A stretch of 37,384 nt of DNA, taken from IMG/VR virus record IMGVR_UViG_3300049740_002723, positions 1 through 37,384 of that record; one strand, written 5' to 3'. The notes beneath the pieces were generated by a model, which was not told the DNA's origin, ran no database searches, and worked only from the letters and a program-made list of their open reading frames with translations. Position numbers and translations under genes: made by a program. The DNA is from a virus. Shown in pieces: positions 20,721 through 31,100 of this stretch (position 1 is its first letter; each line of letters opens with the position of its first letter).

Positions 20721-21159
20721 CGCTCTTGTAATGCTTCCAATCGGTTCCGTCAAAAATGAATAGTGCCTCGCTGTCGCTTGAGTATCTAATTGTTCCAACA
20801 TCCGGAGTTGTTGCAACTAGTGCATACTGGTCCGTTGATATAGGCGCGATGTTAAATTGTAGGATATTTGCGGATACCCCTGTTGGGCCAGAGACTGGAG
20901 GGTTAGCCGACGCTACGCTTGCGGATATCCCTGTTGGGCCATTGGCCGGAGGCGCTACGCTTGCGGATATATTCGTTGGGCCGCTGGCCGGAGCTAATAC
21001 GCTTGCGGATATTCCTGTAGGGCCATTGAGCGGGGGGCACGCCGCTCCAGATGAGCAAGAGTGGTTTAACGGACGCGGTTTCGTATTATTGGAATCGCAA
21101 GTCCAATCAATTCGGGATACGGTTGTTGCACTCGATCCCCATCTGGAAGTTAGGGGCAT
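20713..21159 (-). CDS. Display protein with GPTxISA linker repeats and tip module
   Basis: A 148-residue protein. The N-terminal 45 residues contain RIDWTCDSNN and end SSGAACPPL, then four linker repeats of the form GPT(G/N)(I/V)SA (DNA about 20860-21030), and a C-terminal tip module TIRYSSDSEALFIFDGTDWK. The linker matches that of the gene at 3320-4024, and the tip matches those of the neighbouring adhesins. Antisense to it is a long plus-strand open frame that I consider a shadow of the repeats. Confidence 0.65.
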   Translation of the reverse strand: MPLTSRWGSSATTVSRIDWTCDSNNTKPRPLNHSCSSGAACPPLNGPTGISASVLAPASGPTNISASVAPPANGPTGISASVASANPPVSGPTGVSANILQFNIAPISTDQYALVATTPDVGTIRYSSDSEALFIFDGTDWKHYKSDG

Positions 21160-21170
21160 AGCTTAAAAGG

Positions 21171-21449
21171 TTACGCTACGACGAGCGCGGTATCGATCAA
21201 ATCGCCAGGACCAAATCCGCCAGTATTATAAGAAAAAGCACCGTAAGTGTAGGTTCCGTCTGCAACGGCGGTGTCGGTGTGACTGGTTGCACTTGCGTTG
21301 GTTAGTGTTGCTGCAAGCGTTGCACCGGTACGAAAAACGTCCATATCAGATTCGGAAGTGTGGTCTCCCGATTTACGATAAATTTTAATACTGTCCACAT
21401 CCGCGGTGGTTGTAGGGGCAGTCCATGTTAAATTAATATCTTTTGCCAT
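21171..21449 (-). CDS. Single fibronectin type III-like domain protein
   Basis: A 92-residue protein forming one Fn3-like sandwich: INLTWTAPTTTADVDSIKIY begins with the typical LTW strand followed by IKIYRKSG, then ATSHTD and GTYTYGAFSYNTGG. It parallels the single Fn3-like gene at 4735-5076 (ITLTWEKA, KYKIYRRLG). Probably a display domain on the particle. Confidence 0.7.
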   Translation of the reverse strand: MAKDINLTWTAPTTTADVDSIKIYRKSGDHTSESDMDVFRTGATLAATLTNASATSHTDTAVADGTYTYGAFSYNTGGFGPGDLIDTALVVA

Positions 21450-21480
21450 GGCTATAGTATCCTAACTTCCAGGTTAATCC

Positions 21481-21771
21481 TCAACCGGTTGCGGACTTGC
21501 GGATCTTGAACATTTCGGGGTGGGAAACCTTCCGGTTTTTTACTTCGATTTTAAGAACTTTTTCCGCAAGAGCCATCGGCGATAGCGTTTCAAGCGCGTT
21601 AATGACAGCCTTGATGGCAAGAGTTTCCTCTTTATCGGTTTCCCGGTCGAGCATTTTGGCAAGGTATCGCGCCCGTTCTTTTTGAAAACGTTTTTCCAAA
21701 TGGATGAAAGATTCATCGGTCGTCAGTTTCTTGAGATCAGCGAGTTGGTCGAAGACTACTAGGTCGGTCAT
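21481..21771 (-). CDS. Hypothetical helical protein
   Basis: A 96-residue, largely helical and charged protein (SFIHLEKRFQKERARYLAKM, then ETLAIKAVINALETLSP). Its ATG overlaps the stop of the previous display gene (ATGA). It has no signal peptide or membrane span. It may be an assembly factor for the display proteins; no family recognised. Confidence 0.6.
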   Translation of the reverse strand: MTDLVVFDQLADLKKLTTDESFIHLEKRFQKERARYLAKMLDRETDKEETLAIKAVINALETLSPMALAEKVLKIEVKNRKVSHPEMFKIRKSATG

Positions 21772-22841
21772 ATAACATTCCCTTCGTGGTCGTATTTTAC
21801 GCCATTCCAGAGGATACCCGAGTTATACGGGTCTTCAGCATAACCCGGGTGAGCTATACCGTTAACTGGATCCCATCTTTTAGTAAAATCTTTAGGATCC
21901 GTGTTGGCATCCGCAAGAGGTAGATTAGGGAGATATGCGGGTATGATGTTTCCACCCGCAATGGACGGGTTGGCATTGTCGTACCCAAAAGCTGGGTCTT
22001 GCATTGGAATCTGTATCGACACAGTTTGATAAGTGCTTACACCACTGAGCTGAGCTCTGTAATTAGCCTCCCAGGTGGATGTGTACAGAGGGAAGTAACC
22101 TGAATGGGCGAATGGATAGTGTGTCACATGGTAATTTTCATCGAAATATGGAACAGGAGTTCTCATAAAAAGAATAACCGCGTACGGCCACCCGGGGATG
22201 ATGCCGCGTAAATCGCGGGCGTATAATTCTGTAATAGGCACCGGTGTGCCGTAGCTGTAGCCCTGAGATGGTGCAGCCTCCAGTTCAACGTTTCTTACCG
22301 CGGCTTGATCGGCAATCGGTGAAGTGATTCCCGTTGTAGTTATTATTTCACCGCCCTGAAACGAAGCATCGACAGTTAGATTTGATGTGTTTGAAGCCCA
22401 GTCGGGATTGTTCCATCCGGAACTTGGCCGGGCCGCATACTCGTAGCTGTACTGTATATTGAACACCCCTAAACCTGAATCAAGTTTGAGTTGTGTTCTT
22501 ACATTGTCTAACGGATAAGCCTCTACCTCATCAGCTACTCCGTCGCCATCGGTATCGGTAATAGGTGGAGGCGGTGATGAGGCTTGGCACGAAAAGACTG
22601 CCTTATTAACAGATGGGTTTCTGTATTTACGAAGAAGTACATCGGGAAATCCGTCGGCATTCGTGTCGCAGTATAGTGTCTTTACTGATGCTCCGGATTT
22701 TAGATCTTTCTCAAATTGTTTTTCCGCAACAGAGTACTTTGCTGAATTTCTAATGATATCAGTCCGACGAGGGGGCACAGGAGGATTGTCTCCCTTTTGG
22801 TGGGAGTACTTTTGACTTTTACTGGGAGCGTACTTGAGCAA
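21768..22841 (-). CDS. Display protein with KY N-terminal module and EF-hand-like loops
   Basis: A 357-residue protein with a TTG start two bases after the previous stop. The start is supported because MLKYAPSKS aligns with MKKYSHSKS and MRKYKNAKG in two other genes. N-terminal module: VAEKQFEKDLKSGASVKTLY, then a loop DTNADGFPD, then RKYRNPS. A Cys and a proline linker (SSPPPP) are followed by a second EF-hand-like loop, DTDGDGVADEVE, as in dockerin/thrombospondin type 3 repeats. The remaining 230 residues are beta-rich with many aromatics (NIQYSYEYA) and probably form the binding tip. Calcium binding is likely from the loops but unproven. Confidence 0.75.
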   Translation of the reverse strand: MLKYAPSKSQKYSHQKGDNPPVPPRRTDIIRNSAKYSVAEKQFEKDLKSGASVKTLYCDTNADGFPDVLLRKYRNPSVNKAVFSCQASSPPPPITDTDGDGVADEVEAYPLDNVRTQLKLDSGLGVFNIQYSYEYAARPSSGWNNPDWASNTSNLTVDASFQGGEIITTTGITSPIADQAAVRNVELEAAPSQGYSYGTPVPITELYARDLRGIIPGWPYAVILFMRTPVPYFDENYHVTHYPFAHSGYFPLYTSTWEANYRAQLSGVSTYQTVSIQIPMQDPAFGYDNANPSIAGGNIIPAYLPNLPLADANTDPKDFTKRWDPVNGIAHPGYAEDPYNSGILWNGVKYDHEGNVI

Positions 22842-22843
22842 GG

Positions 22844-23089
22844 TTAATCGACAGAGTTGTATCGCCGTACCTTGGAGATAGCTCCAGTGGATCCGTCATA
22901 ACCGGCTCCGAGTGCGGATCCGAATTTAGGGTGGAAGTACCCGAACTGACGCTCAACGGTTCTGTGATTTGCGATCTTGCGGATCTCCTTATCCCGAAGA
23001 GCTCGGGGAATAAACTTGGAGGGTGTAAGATTGCGGCGAACCTTGGACCTTAAAGAGTTTGGGGATTTACTGTGACTGTATTTTTTCAT
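22844..23089 (-). CDS. Stand-alone KY N-terminal module protein
   Basis: An 81-residue basic protein: MKKYSHSKSPNS, then RTVERQFGYFHPKFGSALGA, GYDGSTGAISK and VRRYNSV. This matches the N-terminal module of the 357-residue and 234-residue display proteins (S/T-V-E-x-Q-F, G-S/A, YD/DxxxDG, K-Y-R/N), but without a tip. The acidic loop is degraded (YDGSTG). It lies directly after the portal gene, 6 bases from its stop. It may be a structural base to which the tips relate, or a truncated copy. Confidence 0.65.
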   Translation of the reverse strand: MKKYSHSKSPNSLRSKVRRNLTPSKFIPRALRDKEIRKIANHRTVERQFGYFHPKFGSALGAGYDGSTGAISKVRRYNSVD

Positions 23090-23095
23090 GTTATA

Positions 23096-25120
23096 TTATC
23101 CTTGATATTGATTCATTCCTTGTGGGTTACTATTACCCATACCAGCAGTTGCGGCATTAACGCCATCGGTTGGTTGTGGGCTCTCGCCTCCCCCCTGTGC
23201 TGCATTGTCACCCAGCATCTTAGCGATTTCCGCTTCGGATTTTGGATCGGCCGGAGCTTCGGGAGGAAGTAACTCATCGGTCTTTTCAAATCCCATCGCA
23301 TCAAGAATGCGTTTAAGCATGGGACGAATAAAGGGGCGCATTTCGGGAGGGGATTGGAAGTAACGATCCTGAGTCTGCAATGCCAAATTGGCTTTCTCTA
23401 TAGCTCGCTGTCCTTGGTCCTGCGACAGCATGACCCGAACATTGATACCAATATCCTTAATCGCTTCGGGAGACATGACACCAAATGCCCGGACATCCCC
23501 TTCCATGTATTCAAATACTTCTTCCTCATCCACGGTAGCCATCGCGACTTGTACGAGCTTGGTCAGATGATCCTCAAATCCGCGGACAATTCTACGCATC
23601 CAACGACGACCAATCTTACTTGCCTCTCTTAATGTTGCTTCGACACCCGTCGCTGTATTTGCGGGAGCCAATGCCTGATAATCACCCTGTGCCATATTAG
23701 AAACGCCCAACCAGAGCTGGACGATACCAAATACGAAATCAATCAGATCCTGGGTGCGGATATCAACATTAGGCACAGCGGCGAAGGTCATAAAATCATC
23801 AATGCTATACTGATCCTTCAATTCAAATATCTTACCGGCATGCAATTCCACATCCTCCGGCTCATCTTCCACGGCCTGCGGGTTGACACCGATAATAGGA
23901 TTCGCAGCAAGCTCGTTGCGATAGCTTTGGGAGTTAAATTGTTTATCAACATACTCCTGAAAAGATCGAATCCGTTCGGGTAAGCTGTATCCACACCATT
24001 TGTTTCTGTCTTTTCCGATGGATACTGAGGTATACGGTATACGGTTATCAGGAGTTAGTTTTGCAACGAATTCGTAGAAGATTGGTTTTTCGGTTTCGGG
24101 ATCGATGAATATGCAAAATTCCTGAGGCTGTCCAGTGCCCATGACATCACGCTTAATCCAACATTCGAGAACCTGCATACTTGGATTTTCATCAGAATCA
24201 AAATCAAGGTTTTCTTTTCTCTCCTCATTCTTCTCGATTGGGCTTCTTGGATTCGCATCCTTATTTACCATGTTGTAAAAATCGGCGAAGCTTAACCAGT
24301 CGCGTTCGAGGAACATGTCCTTTGCCCAGCGAAGATCCTTGTCATACATTTCCACAATAAAATCAGCATCATCAATTGATTCTGCATCTGATGGGCATAG
24401 AAAACGATCTGAGTCCACGACCTCCGACCTTGGACCTTTGTACTTTACCATTTGAGTGGGGACTCCTTCCGGAAGTGGTTGGAATTCGTGTACACCCGGA
24501 GTCATTACGAAACTGGGATCTGATGCAAGTCGAAGTTCTGAGTCGCCGGTCATGGGGTTCATTTCTGGAATGAACTGGTCTTCACCCTCAATTATCGGTC
24601 CCTGGCCGGGGATCTCCTCAAAGGATCCGGTCTGCATATTAAAGAGTCCGTTTCTTTCGTAATCATACCATGTCGATACATCCTCCTCATATACTGCTTT
24701 TAGGACTAATGCCCGTTGGATAAATAAATGGAGGTACGATTCTTCGAGCCGTTCTCGGGTATTGGCACGATCCTCAATTTTCCAGTTAAAGTATTTATCG
24801 TAGGTCTCGGCCATATCAATATCTCCTGCTCCCTGAGCTTCGAATTTAAAATAAGGAGATGTACCGGTAATCTCATCCTCGGCACGAGCCATGAAGTGAT
24901 CGACCACGAGGCTGGTCATGGGAACGGATAGATTGGAGTGGCTAAATATTCCGTCGTACCCTACCCGATCGGTTCGATCATTGTGGTACATTTTCCATGA
25001 AATCTTATCGTTTTCAATACGCTCCCGATTGTCTTCCTTTAACTGCTCAACACGCTCCAGTGCATATTTAACCAGTTTATCTTCCTGTTTTTTTGTAAGC
25101 CGTAAATTTGTTTGTTTCAT
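23096..25120 (-). CDS. Portal protein (podophage type)
   Basis: A 674-residue protein of usual length for portals of short-tailed phages. The N-terminus is helical and charged (KQEDKLVKYALERVEQLKED), followed by IFSHSNLSVPMTSLVVDHFM. The central part has VDSDRFLCPSDAESIDDADF and PYTSVSIGKDRNKWCGYSLP, then the long-helix region QEYVDKQFNSQSYRNELAANP, and the helical barrel end (EKANLALQTQDRYFQSPPEM) with a Gln/Gly/Pro-rich tail. The portal forms the 12-fold ring through which DNA enters and leaves the head. Its ATG overlaps the stop of the giant gene (ATGA), so the two are translated together. Confidence 0.86.
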   Translation of the reverse strand: MKQTNLRLTKKQEDKLVKYALERVEQLKEDNRERIENDKISWKMYHNDRTDRVGYDGIFSHSNLSVPMTSLVVDHFMARAEDEITGTSPYFKFEAQGAGDIDMAETYDKYFNWKIEDRANTRERLEESYLHLFIQRALVLKAVYEEDVSTWYDYERNGLFNMQTGSFEEIPGQGPIIEGEDQFIPEMNPMTGDSELRLASDPSFVMTPGVHEFQPLPEGVPTQMVKYKGPRSEVVDSDRFLCPSDAESIDDADFIVEMYDKDLRWAKDMFLERDWLSFADFYNMVNKDANPRSPIEKNEERKENLDFDSDENPSMQVLECWIKRDVMGTGQPQEFCIFIDPETEKPIFYEFVAKLTPDNRIPYTSVSIGKDRNKWCGYSLPERIRSFQEYVDKQFNSQSYRNELAANPIIGVNPQAVEDEPEDVELHAGKIFELKDQYSIDDFMTFAAVPNVDIRTQDLIDFVFGIVQLWLGVSNMAQGDYQALAPANTATGVEATLREASKIGRRWMRRIVRGFEDHLTKLVQVAMATVDEEEVFEYMEGDVRAFGVMSPEAIKDIGINVRVMLSQDQGQRAIEKANLALQTQDRYFQSPPEMRPFIRPMLKRILDAMGFEKTDELLPPEAPADPKSEAEIAKMLGDNAAQGGGESPQPTDGVNAATAGMGNSNPQGMNQYQG

Positions 25121-28100
25121 GAAATTCCAAGCGACTGTGCTTTTTTGATGACCTTGACCATCATATTTAACTGCTTCTCTTCTATGTCCGCAATGCGTTG
25201 CATTTTTTGCGCTTCTGTCAGGTTCTTTGCACTTTCGACCTTCGACTTAAGTCTGCTGAACTTATTCTTTTGGGCTTCGAATCCTTTTATCTGGCTGGAC
25301 ATCGAAAGCAAAGGTCGCAGGTCTCGGTTCACCAGGCTGTAGGCTTTTGGGCTAATCTTCTTAGCATCCTTAATCGCACTCTCTGCGGTCTTAATTGTGT
25401 CCCGAAGGTTGTAGTACAATTCTCGGGTGTGCGAGCCGTAGGTCGTGCCTCGCATGAAACGGTTAATAATGGGAACCTGACCTACATTATCGATAGATGC
25501 GGTTCCTTTGGCTGCGGAGAATAAGCCTCCAAATGCAGTATCTAAGAGTTGTCCTGGACCACCTAAGTATCCATAGAACATATGCTTGAATTGATTTCCT
25601 GAAATATCAAATTTTATATCTGAATCCTGATCGTACATTAACGGATTCTTACTTCCAAAGGCTCCGGATAATGATCCTTTGATTACATCATTTCCACCAA
25701 AGAACTCATTTAATCCCTTTGATAATGCATTCCAATGTGCGGGTGTGCTTTTTGGATCCTGCATGTGTCCGGGTTTAGGTACTCCGAATTGATCATCTTT
25801 ATATCTGATTTCACGACCCATGAAATTCTTATTTGCCCATAATTCAATGATTGGGGTGACAAAGGTAGGGGTTCCGATTGTGGCAATACTTGCACCACCG
25901 ACTGGATTAAATGCATTCATTGAACTTTGCAGTAAACGATTCGCACCTTCCATTACTCCTGATCCTCCACGAATACCTCCGTAATTATTTGCAAATGTAT
26001 CCGCTACTACCTGACCCATTGACCAGAATAAATTGTACCCAAGAGGTAGGGGCATGCTGAAATATCCTGTGTCTTTTTTATCATTAAAGAAATCAGGCAG
26101 CCCCGCTGGGATTGGCATGATTAAATTAGTGTCTCTTTTATAACTGCTAATTGTGTCGTAATCCGGTACAGCCTCATCCTCATCGTCATCCATTAGACGA
26201 TTAAAGGTTGCGACTAGGAATGATGCGGTTGCAATTCCACCAATTAATGTAGCCCGCTCAGCCGGGCTCCTACGATTTAAGGTAGTCATGAAGCGATGTG
26301 TTGAATTAACTGCCGCTCCAAAGAATACATATAGTGATCCAAATGCCTGTGTCAGTTCACCCTTCTGATTGAAGTCCACGGTTATATTCCTGGACATGGT
26401 CGCTGATTCCTGAGGATTATATCCATTCTTAATCGCTGCCCAGAATGTGGACATACGAACAGAATTCTCTACACCCGTATTCGCGGCATCAACATATGAT
26501 AGTACATTTTTAAGACGACGCTTGGTTGCACCCTCGCTCTTACCGGTTTCTTTCTTTATTTTACGAATCAATTCGGGGACGGTGTCATGACGGACATATC
26601 CAATCTTTGCTCCGTTTCTTTTTGCGTAGGCATACATTTCAATCTTATCCCCGCGCTTTAAAATTGCCTGAGCGTACTGAGCTTCGGTTTGTCCTTTAAG
26701 CTTTTCTGTTCGGGTTCTACCCTCCATCGGGTCTTTGCCTTGGCTGATAAGAAGCTCGGCTTTTCCAATAGAAGTTATCCATTTTAAATTTTTAAATTTG
26801 AATACATCTTTAACCAGTTTCTTTTTATCGTCCTCAGTTAAATGGATAAATGCCGTTCCTAAATCCCGGAAAAAGTTGGGGATGATGAAAGCCGGATTCA
26901 TCGATGTAAACATTTGAGCCATGAATCTCGTAATCTTGTTGAAATATTTAAGAACTGAAGGAAGAGACTCGTACTTTAAATTTTTCATGGAACGAGCCAT
27001 GCGTGTACCCTTGGTGGTATTCTTAAATTTAATGAACATTGGGGTTCCGTTTACTCGGTAAACAAATACTAACGGGTCTTGTTTGAACTTAGCGTTTAAG
27101 GTTTTTCTTTTAGCTACAAATTCTCCCGTATTCCCATCGGTTACATACTCATCGCTAAATGTAAGCGTGTTTTTTTTCTGGGTCTCATTAAAATCCTGTT
27201 CAAAGATTTCATCGAATTCTTCCTTAATCTTCTTCTTCTGTTCTTCCGGTAATTTAGACATCTGACCGTAGGCAATTCTAAGTTCCGGATCACTCGGCTC
27301 ATACGGTTCTTCTCTATCGGGATACGCAATAGATCTCATCAATTCGAACATTTCTCCGAAGCTTCGGGAGACTTCATTCTTATGACTTCGAATTGCGGAA
27401 TCAAAGAATTGATTAATTGCATTTGCTAATACGCTGTCGGGGTTCGGACCGCGGGTTCCTTTTACTCGGCCAAATGCTGGATCGCGTAGCAGTTCTGATT
27501 TTGGCTGATCCCAACCTTTTCCAGAACTGTTCTGCCCTTTTCCTAATTCTTCCCATGCACGCTCGGCATCGAAGAATGCTTCGGTCTCTCCCTCAAATCC
27601 CTGCATGGGAGAGTATGAGTATTTCGGATCGGAGAGTTTAACTTTTGATCCGGCAAATCCAAATTTCTCTTTGGGGTCTGCCAAATCGATTTTGGACATT
27701 GCGCCAACCATGCGATCGTATTCGCTTAAACCCTCCTGGACACCATCAAGCTGCGCGCTCTCCCTAATCATGCTCGCATTTCTGAGCATGGATATAGATT
27801 CCTTATTCATGTTGTAATAAGGATCCAGTGCTTCATTTAAAAAGTTTACGAAATTAGCCCCGGTCTTTGGGTTATTTTCATACTCAGTAATTAAATTATA
27901 TGCTGCCTGATCGGATATTCCGGAATCTTTTATGGTATCATCTTCGTTGAGATACACATCTTTAATATCTGCGAGTGCATTTACTTTAGCCGTGCCGGTT
28001 AAGCCTTCGGCCTCCTCCTGGAGTCTTTTGACCTTATCCCTGAGATGTTGGTTTCTACTTGGTGCGGCACGGGCAAGGAGATATTTTCCAAAGGTACCTT

Positions 28101-31100
28101 GATCGATACCGTATTTAAGCATCGCATCCTTAATAGGCTGGATATATTGGATCCTAGCCTGTTCAACGGTGTCATACCCTTTTCCGAAATACTGGTGCCA
28201 TTTGCCGTGGACATTGAGCATATTGTAAAGACTACGCATTGGGCCTTTAGCGATGTCCAATCCGGATTCTTTTAGTGTTTCAAATAGTGAGCGGTGTACT
28301 TTCTTTAATGGATCCGCCTGGTCAACAAAGCTCATCATAAAGCTACCGGCTAATTCTGAATCCTTTTTGTCCTTAAGCCATTCCTCGAAATTCTTTTTTA
28401 ATTCGCTATCGCCCGCAATTCTGCTGAGAAGGTTTGCCTTCGCAAGATTTGGGTTAACGTCGCTGGTCAGCGTTGCATCGGAATTGAGCGTGCGGTCTGG
28501 GGTGGGAACTGCTTCGGATCGAAACATTTTTAATAAGGCCGCGGCATTTACCAGGTTTTCATAATCTTGTAGTGATTGATTCTTATCTTGAAATACATAG
28601 CCGTGAGCCATTTCGTGTAACGCCACAAAAGCTAAAACACCTGATTCATCTCGTACAACACCGCCTAAATTTTCAAAATCATAAAAAGATACTTTCGAGT
28701 TACTACTCATTAACTCTGAAGCTTTTTTGATTTTAAATGGGTCTATAGCCATACTGCTTCCTAAAAATCTACCAGCCGCACCCCCACTCTCTTTTTCAAA
28801 AGACATTGAGATTCCTGAAAATCTGTCTTTAAGGTAGGCGTTTATTTGGTCGATCTGTTTACTTGATGGTTTGCTTTCAGCAAGTGCTTTTTGGTACAGC
28901 CAATTTATATTTTCATCCGACTGTTTAGGTATTTTTGATTTTTGATTTTCTAGGAATGTCTGTAAGTCGTCTTTACTTAAGAACGCGGGTGTACCAGCCT
29001 TTATTTTTTCTATCGCGCTTAAAATGGGGGATTCTTTGGAAACCGTGCTTGTTTTTGGTTTAATGAACAGTTCAGATAGCTTATCCCGAACTATAAAATA
29101 GGAAGAGCCTATTTCTGAAGCCACCGCTTCTACTAAATCTTCTACTTCTAAATAATCAAAAAACTCACGCGGATGTTCTTTTTCCTGGATACTTTGATCT
29201 ATTAGTTTTGATAGGGTGCCCCACGATGAGCTACTTTTAATTGATTCTAATAGATTTGTAGAAGATGTGTTTTCTGATGTTTTCTCTTTAACTCTAACAC
29301 CCCGCCTTTTATTTGCGTAGTCCAATAGCTGTTTTGCTAAGTTATTAGGGCTTTGATCTAAAGGTACTTTTTCTATCCTTTTAATAGCGTTAAAACCATT
29401 GTATATATTTTTTATATCTTCTGAATCCCATCGAGCTCCTAACTGTAATATCTTACTTAATGGGGTACCTTTATTAACTAAAGACATGACCTTCAAAGCC
29501 ACAGTTAAATTGTTTCCAACCGGAGTTCCTATATCTGAATTTAAAGTTTTTGATTTAGTTTTTGAAAAAATAACATTGTTTACGGTTTTTAAAAAATTAT
29601 CGACTTGCTTGCCCGCATCGGAATTGAGCGTGCGGTTCTTGCTCTTGCTGTCGCTGGGTGTAGTGAACTGATTGCCTTGCGCTGTGCCAAACATGTTCGC
29701 ACTGTAGGCATCGTAGTTAATTTTCTTATCCAGAAAAATATCGTTTTTTGTCCTGCCCGTTTGATCTTCCTTGATTATTATGTTGATTTCCTTTGCAACA
29801 CTTTCAAGCACTGACCCCTTGTAATCTGACTGAGTCACTCCAAAAGCCCTGAGTACCCAGTTCATCATTAAATCGAAGAAGGTCATATCCACCAGAAGAC
29901 CTTTATCGTGCCATTTTAAGTCTAACCCAAGAGAATCAAACTCTTCCTTGCTAATCTTCTGCGATATTAAATACTCAGCAACATCAGGACTAGTGAATGC
30001 CATTGTTGGCATCTCTGCTACATCGGAAAGGAAGTAGTCTAGTGCGTAACTTTCATAACTAGAGTCACGCTTACTAATAATAAAATCTCGAATTTTTTCT
30101 AAGTTTTCGTACGAGGTTTTGTATTTTGGATTCTTACGAAACTTTCTTGCCCTACGTTTAATCCGAGCTTTATTGATAAACTCCTCCACTCTGCCAATCG
30201 TTTGTTCATCATTATTACCAAGAATATCCAAACTCTTAATCAATTTCGGGTCGGAGTGCTTTATGCCTATTAGAGGTGATGTTATTGCGTGCCAAGTCTC
30301 ATGCATTATCGTCTCAATCAGGCTCTCCGGGGTGGCACTTTGATAATAATCACTGTCTACGGTAATCGTATTCGTTGGCATTCTGTACACACCCCAAAGT
30401 TCCATTTTCTCTCCGGTAACAATGTCTTTTCCGGATTTTTTAAGTTTAGAAACTTTAAATTTGGTTTTTCTTCCGTAGGGTGATTCCTTTAGAAGCGTAG
30501 ACATCAAGATTGATGCTTCAGTAAATATGTCATTAAACTTGCCCTTGTAATCTTTTTCTACCGCACTAAGTGCTTCGGTTAAAAGTATCTTCTTGCCACC
30601 CTTTATTTTCTCCGAAAGCTCTGGCGTGAACTGATTGCCTTGGACTCCCGCAACCTTCGCACCGGTCTTGATATTCGCGGCGGCAAATCCCATGAGCGTG
30701 GATTTCGTAGATCCTTGCCGCCCGATATCGGAATTGAGCGTGCGGTTCTTGCTCTTGCTGCTATTGGGGGTGAAGGTTTCCTCAAATTCTTTTACATTCT
30801 CGGCTAACTGAGCTTGTTTAAAGCTGTCAGTCATTGAGTCGTCGGTGAAAGCTTTTATCTCCTCAGGAGTTTTGTCTTTCAAATTTGACTTAACCAGATC
30901 CGATAGCGTAATTGGTTTCTCTACAGGGTTTTTATTTACTGGGTCGGGATCAACACCAAGTTCCTGTCTTTTATCATTTTGGAACTGGTTTAAAGATTCC
31001 TGTTCTACTGGGTTAACCTCAACCTTTGGTGTTTGAGCACCTGAATCTGTGTCGTCTGCTTCAGTCTGCATCTCCGCGGAATCATCCTTATCAAAACTTT

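Noticed and set aside
20721-20816. Longer start for the 86-residue gene (ATG at 20816)
   Set aside because: The extra N-terminal part overlaps the end of the preceding gene in another frame; the start at 20720 gives a short coupled overlap as elsewhere in this cluster.
20756-21166. 136-residue plus-strand open frame
   Set aside because: It is antisense to the linker repeats of the display gene at 20713-21159, which shares linkers and a tip module with other genes.
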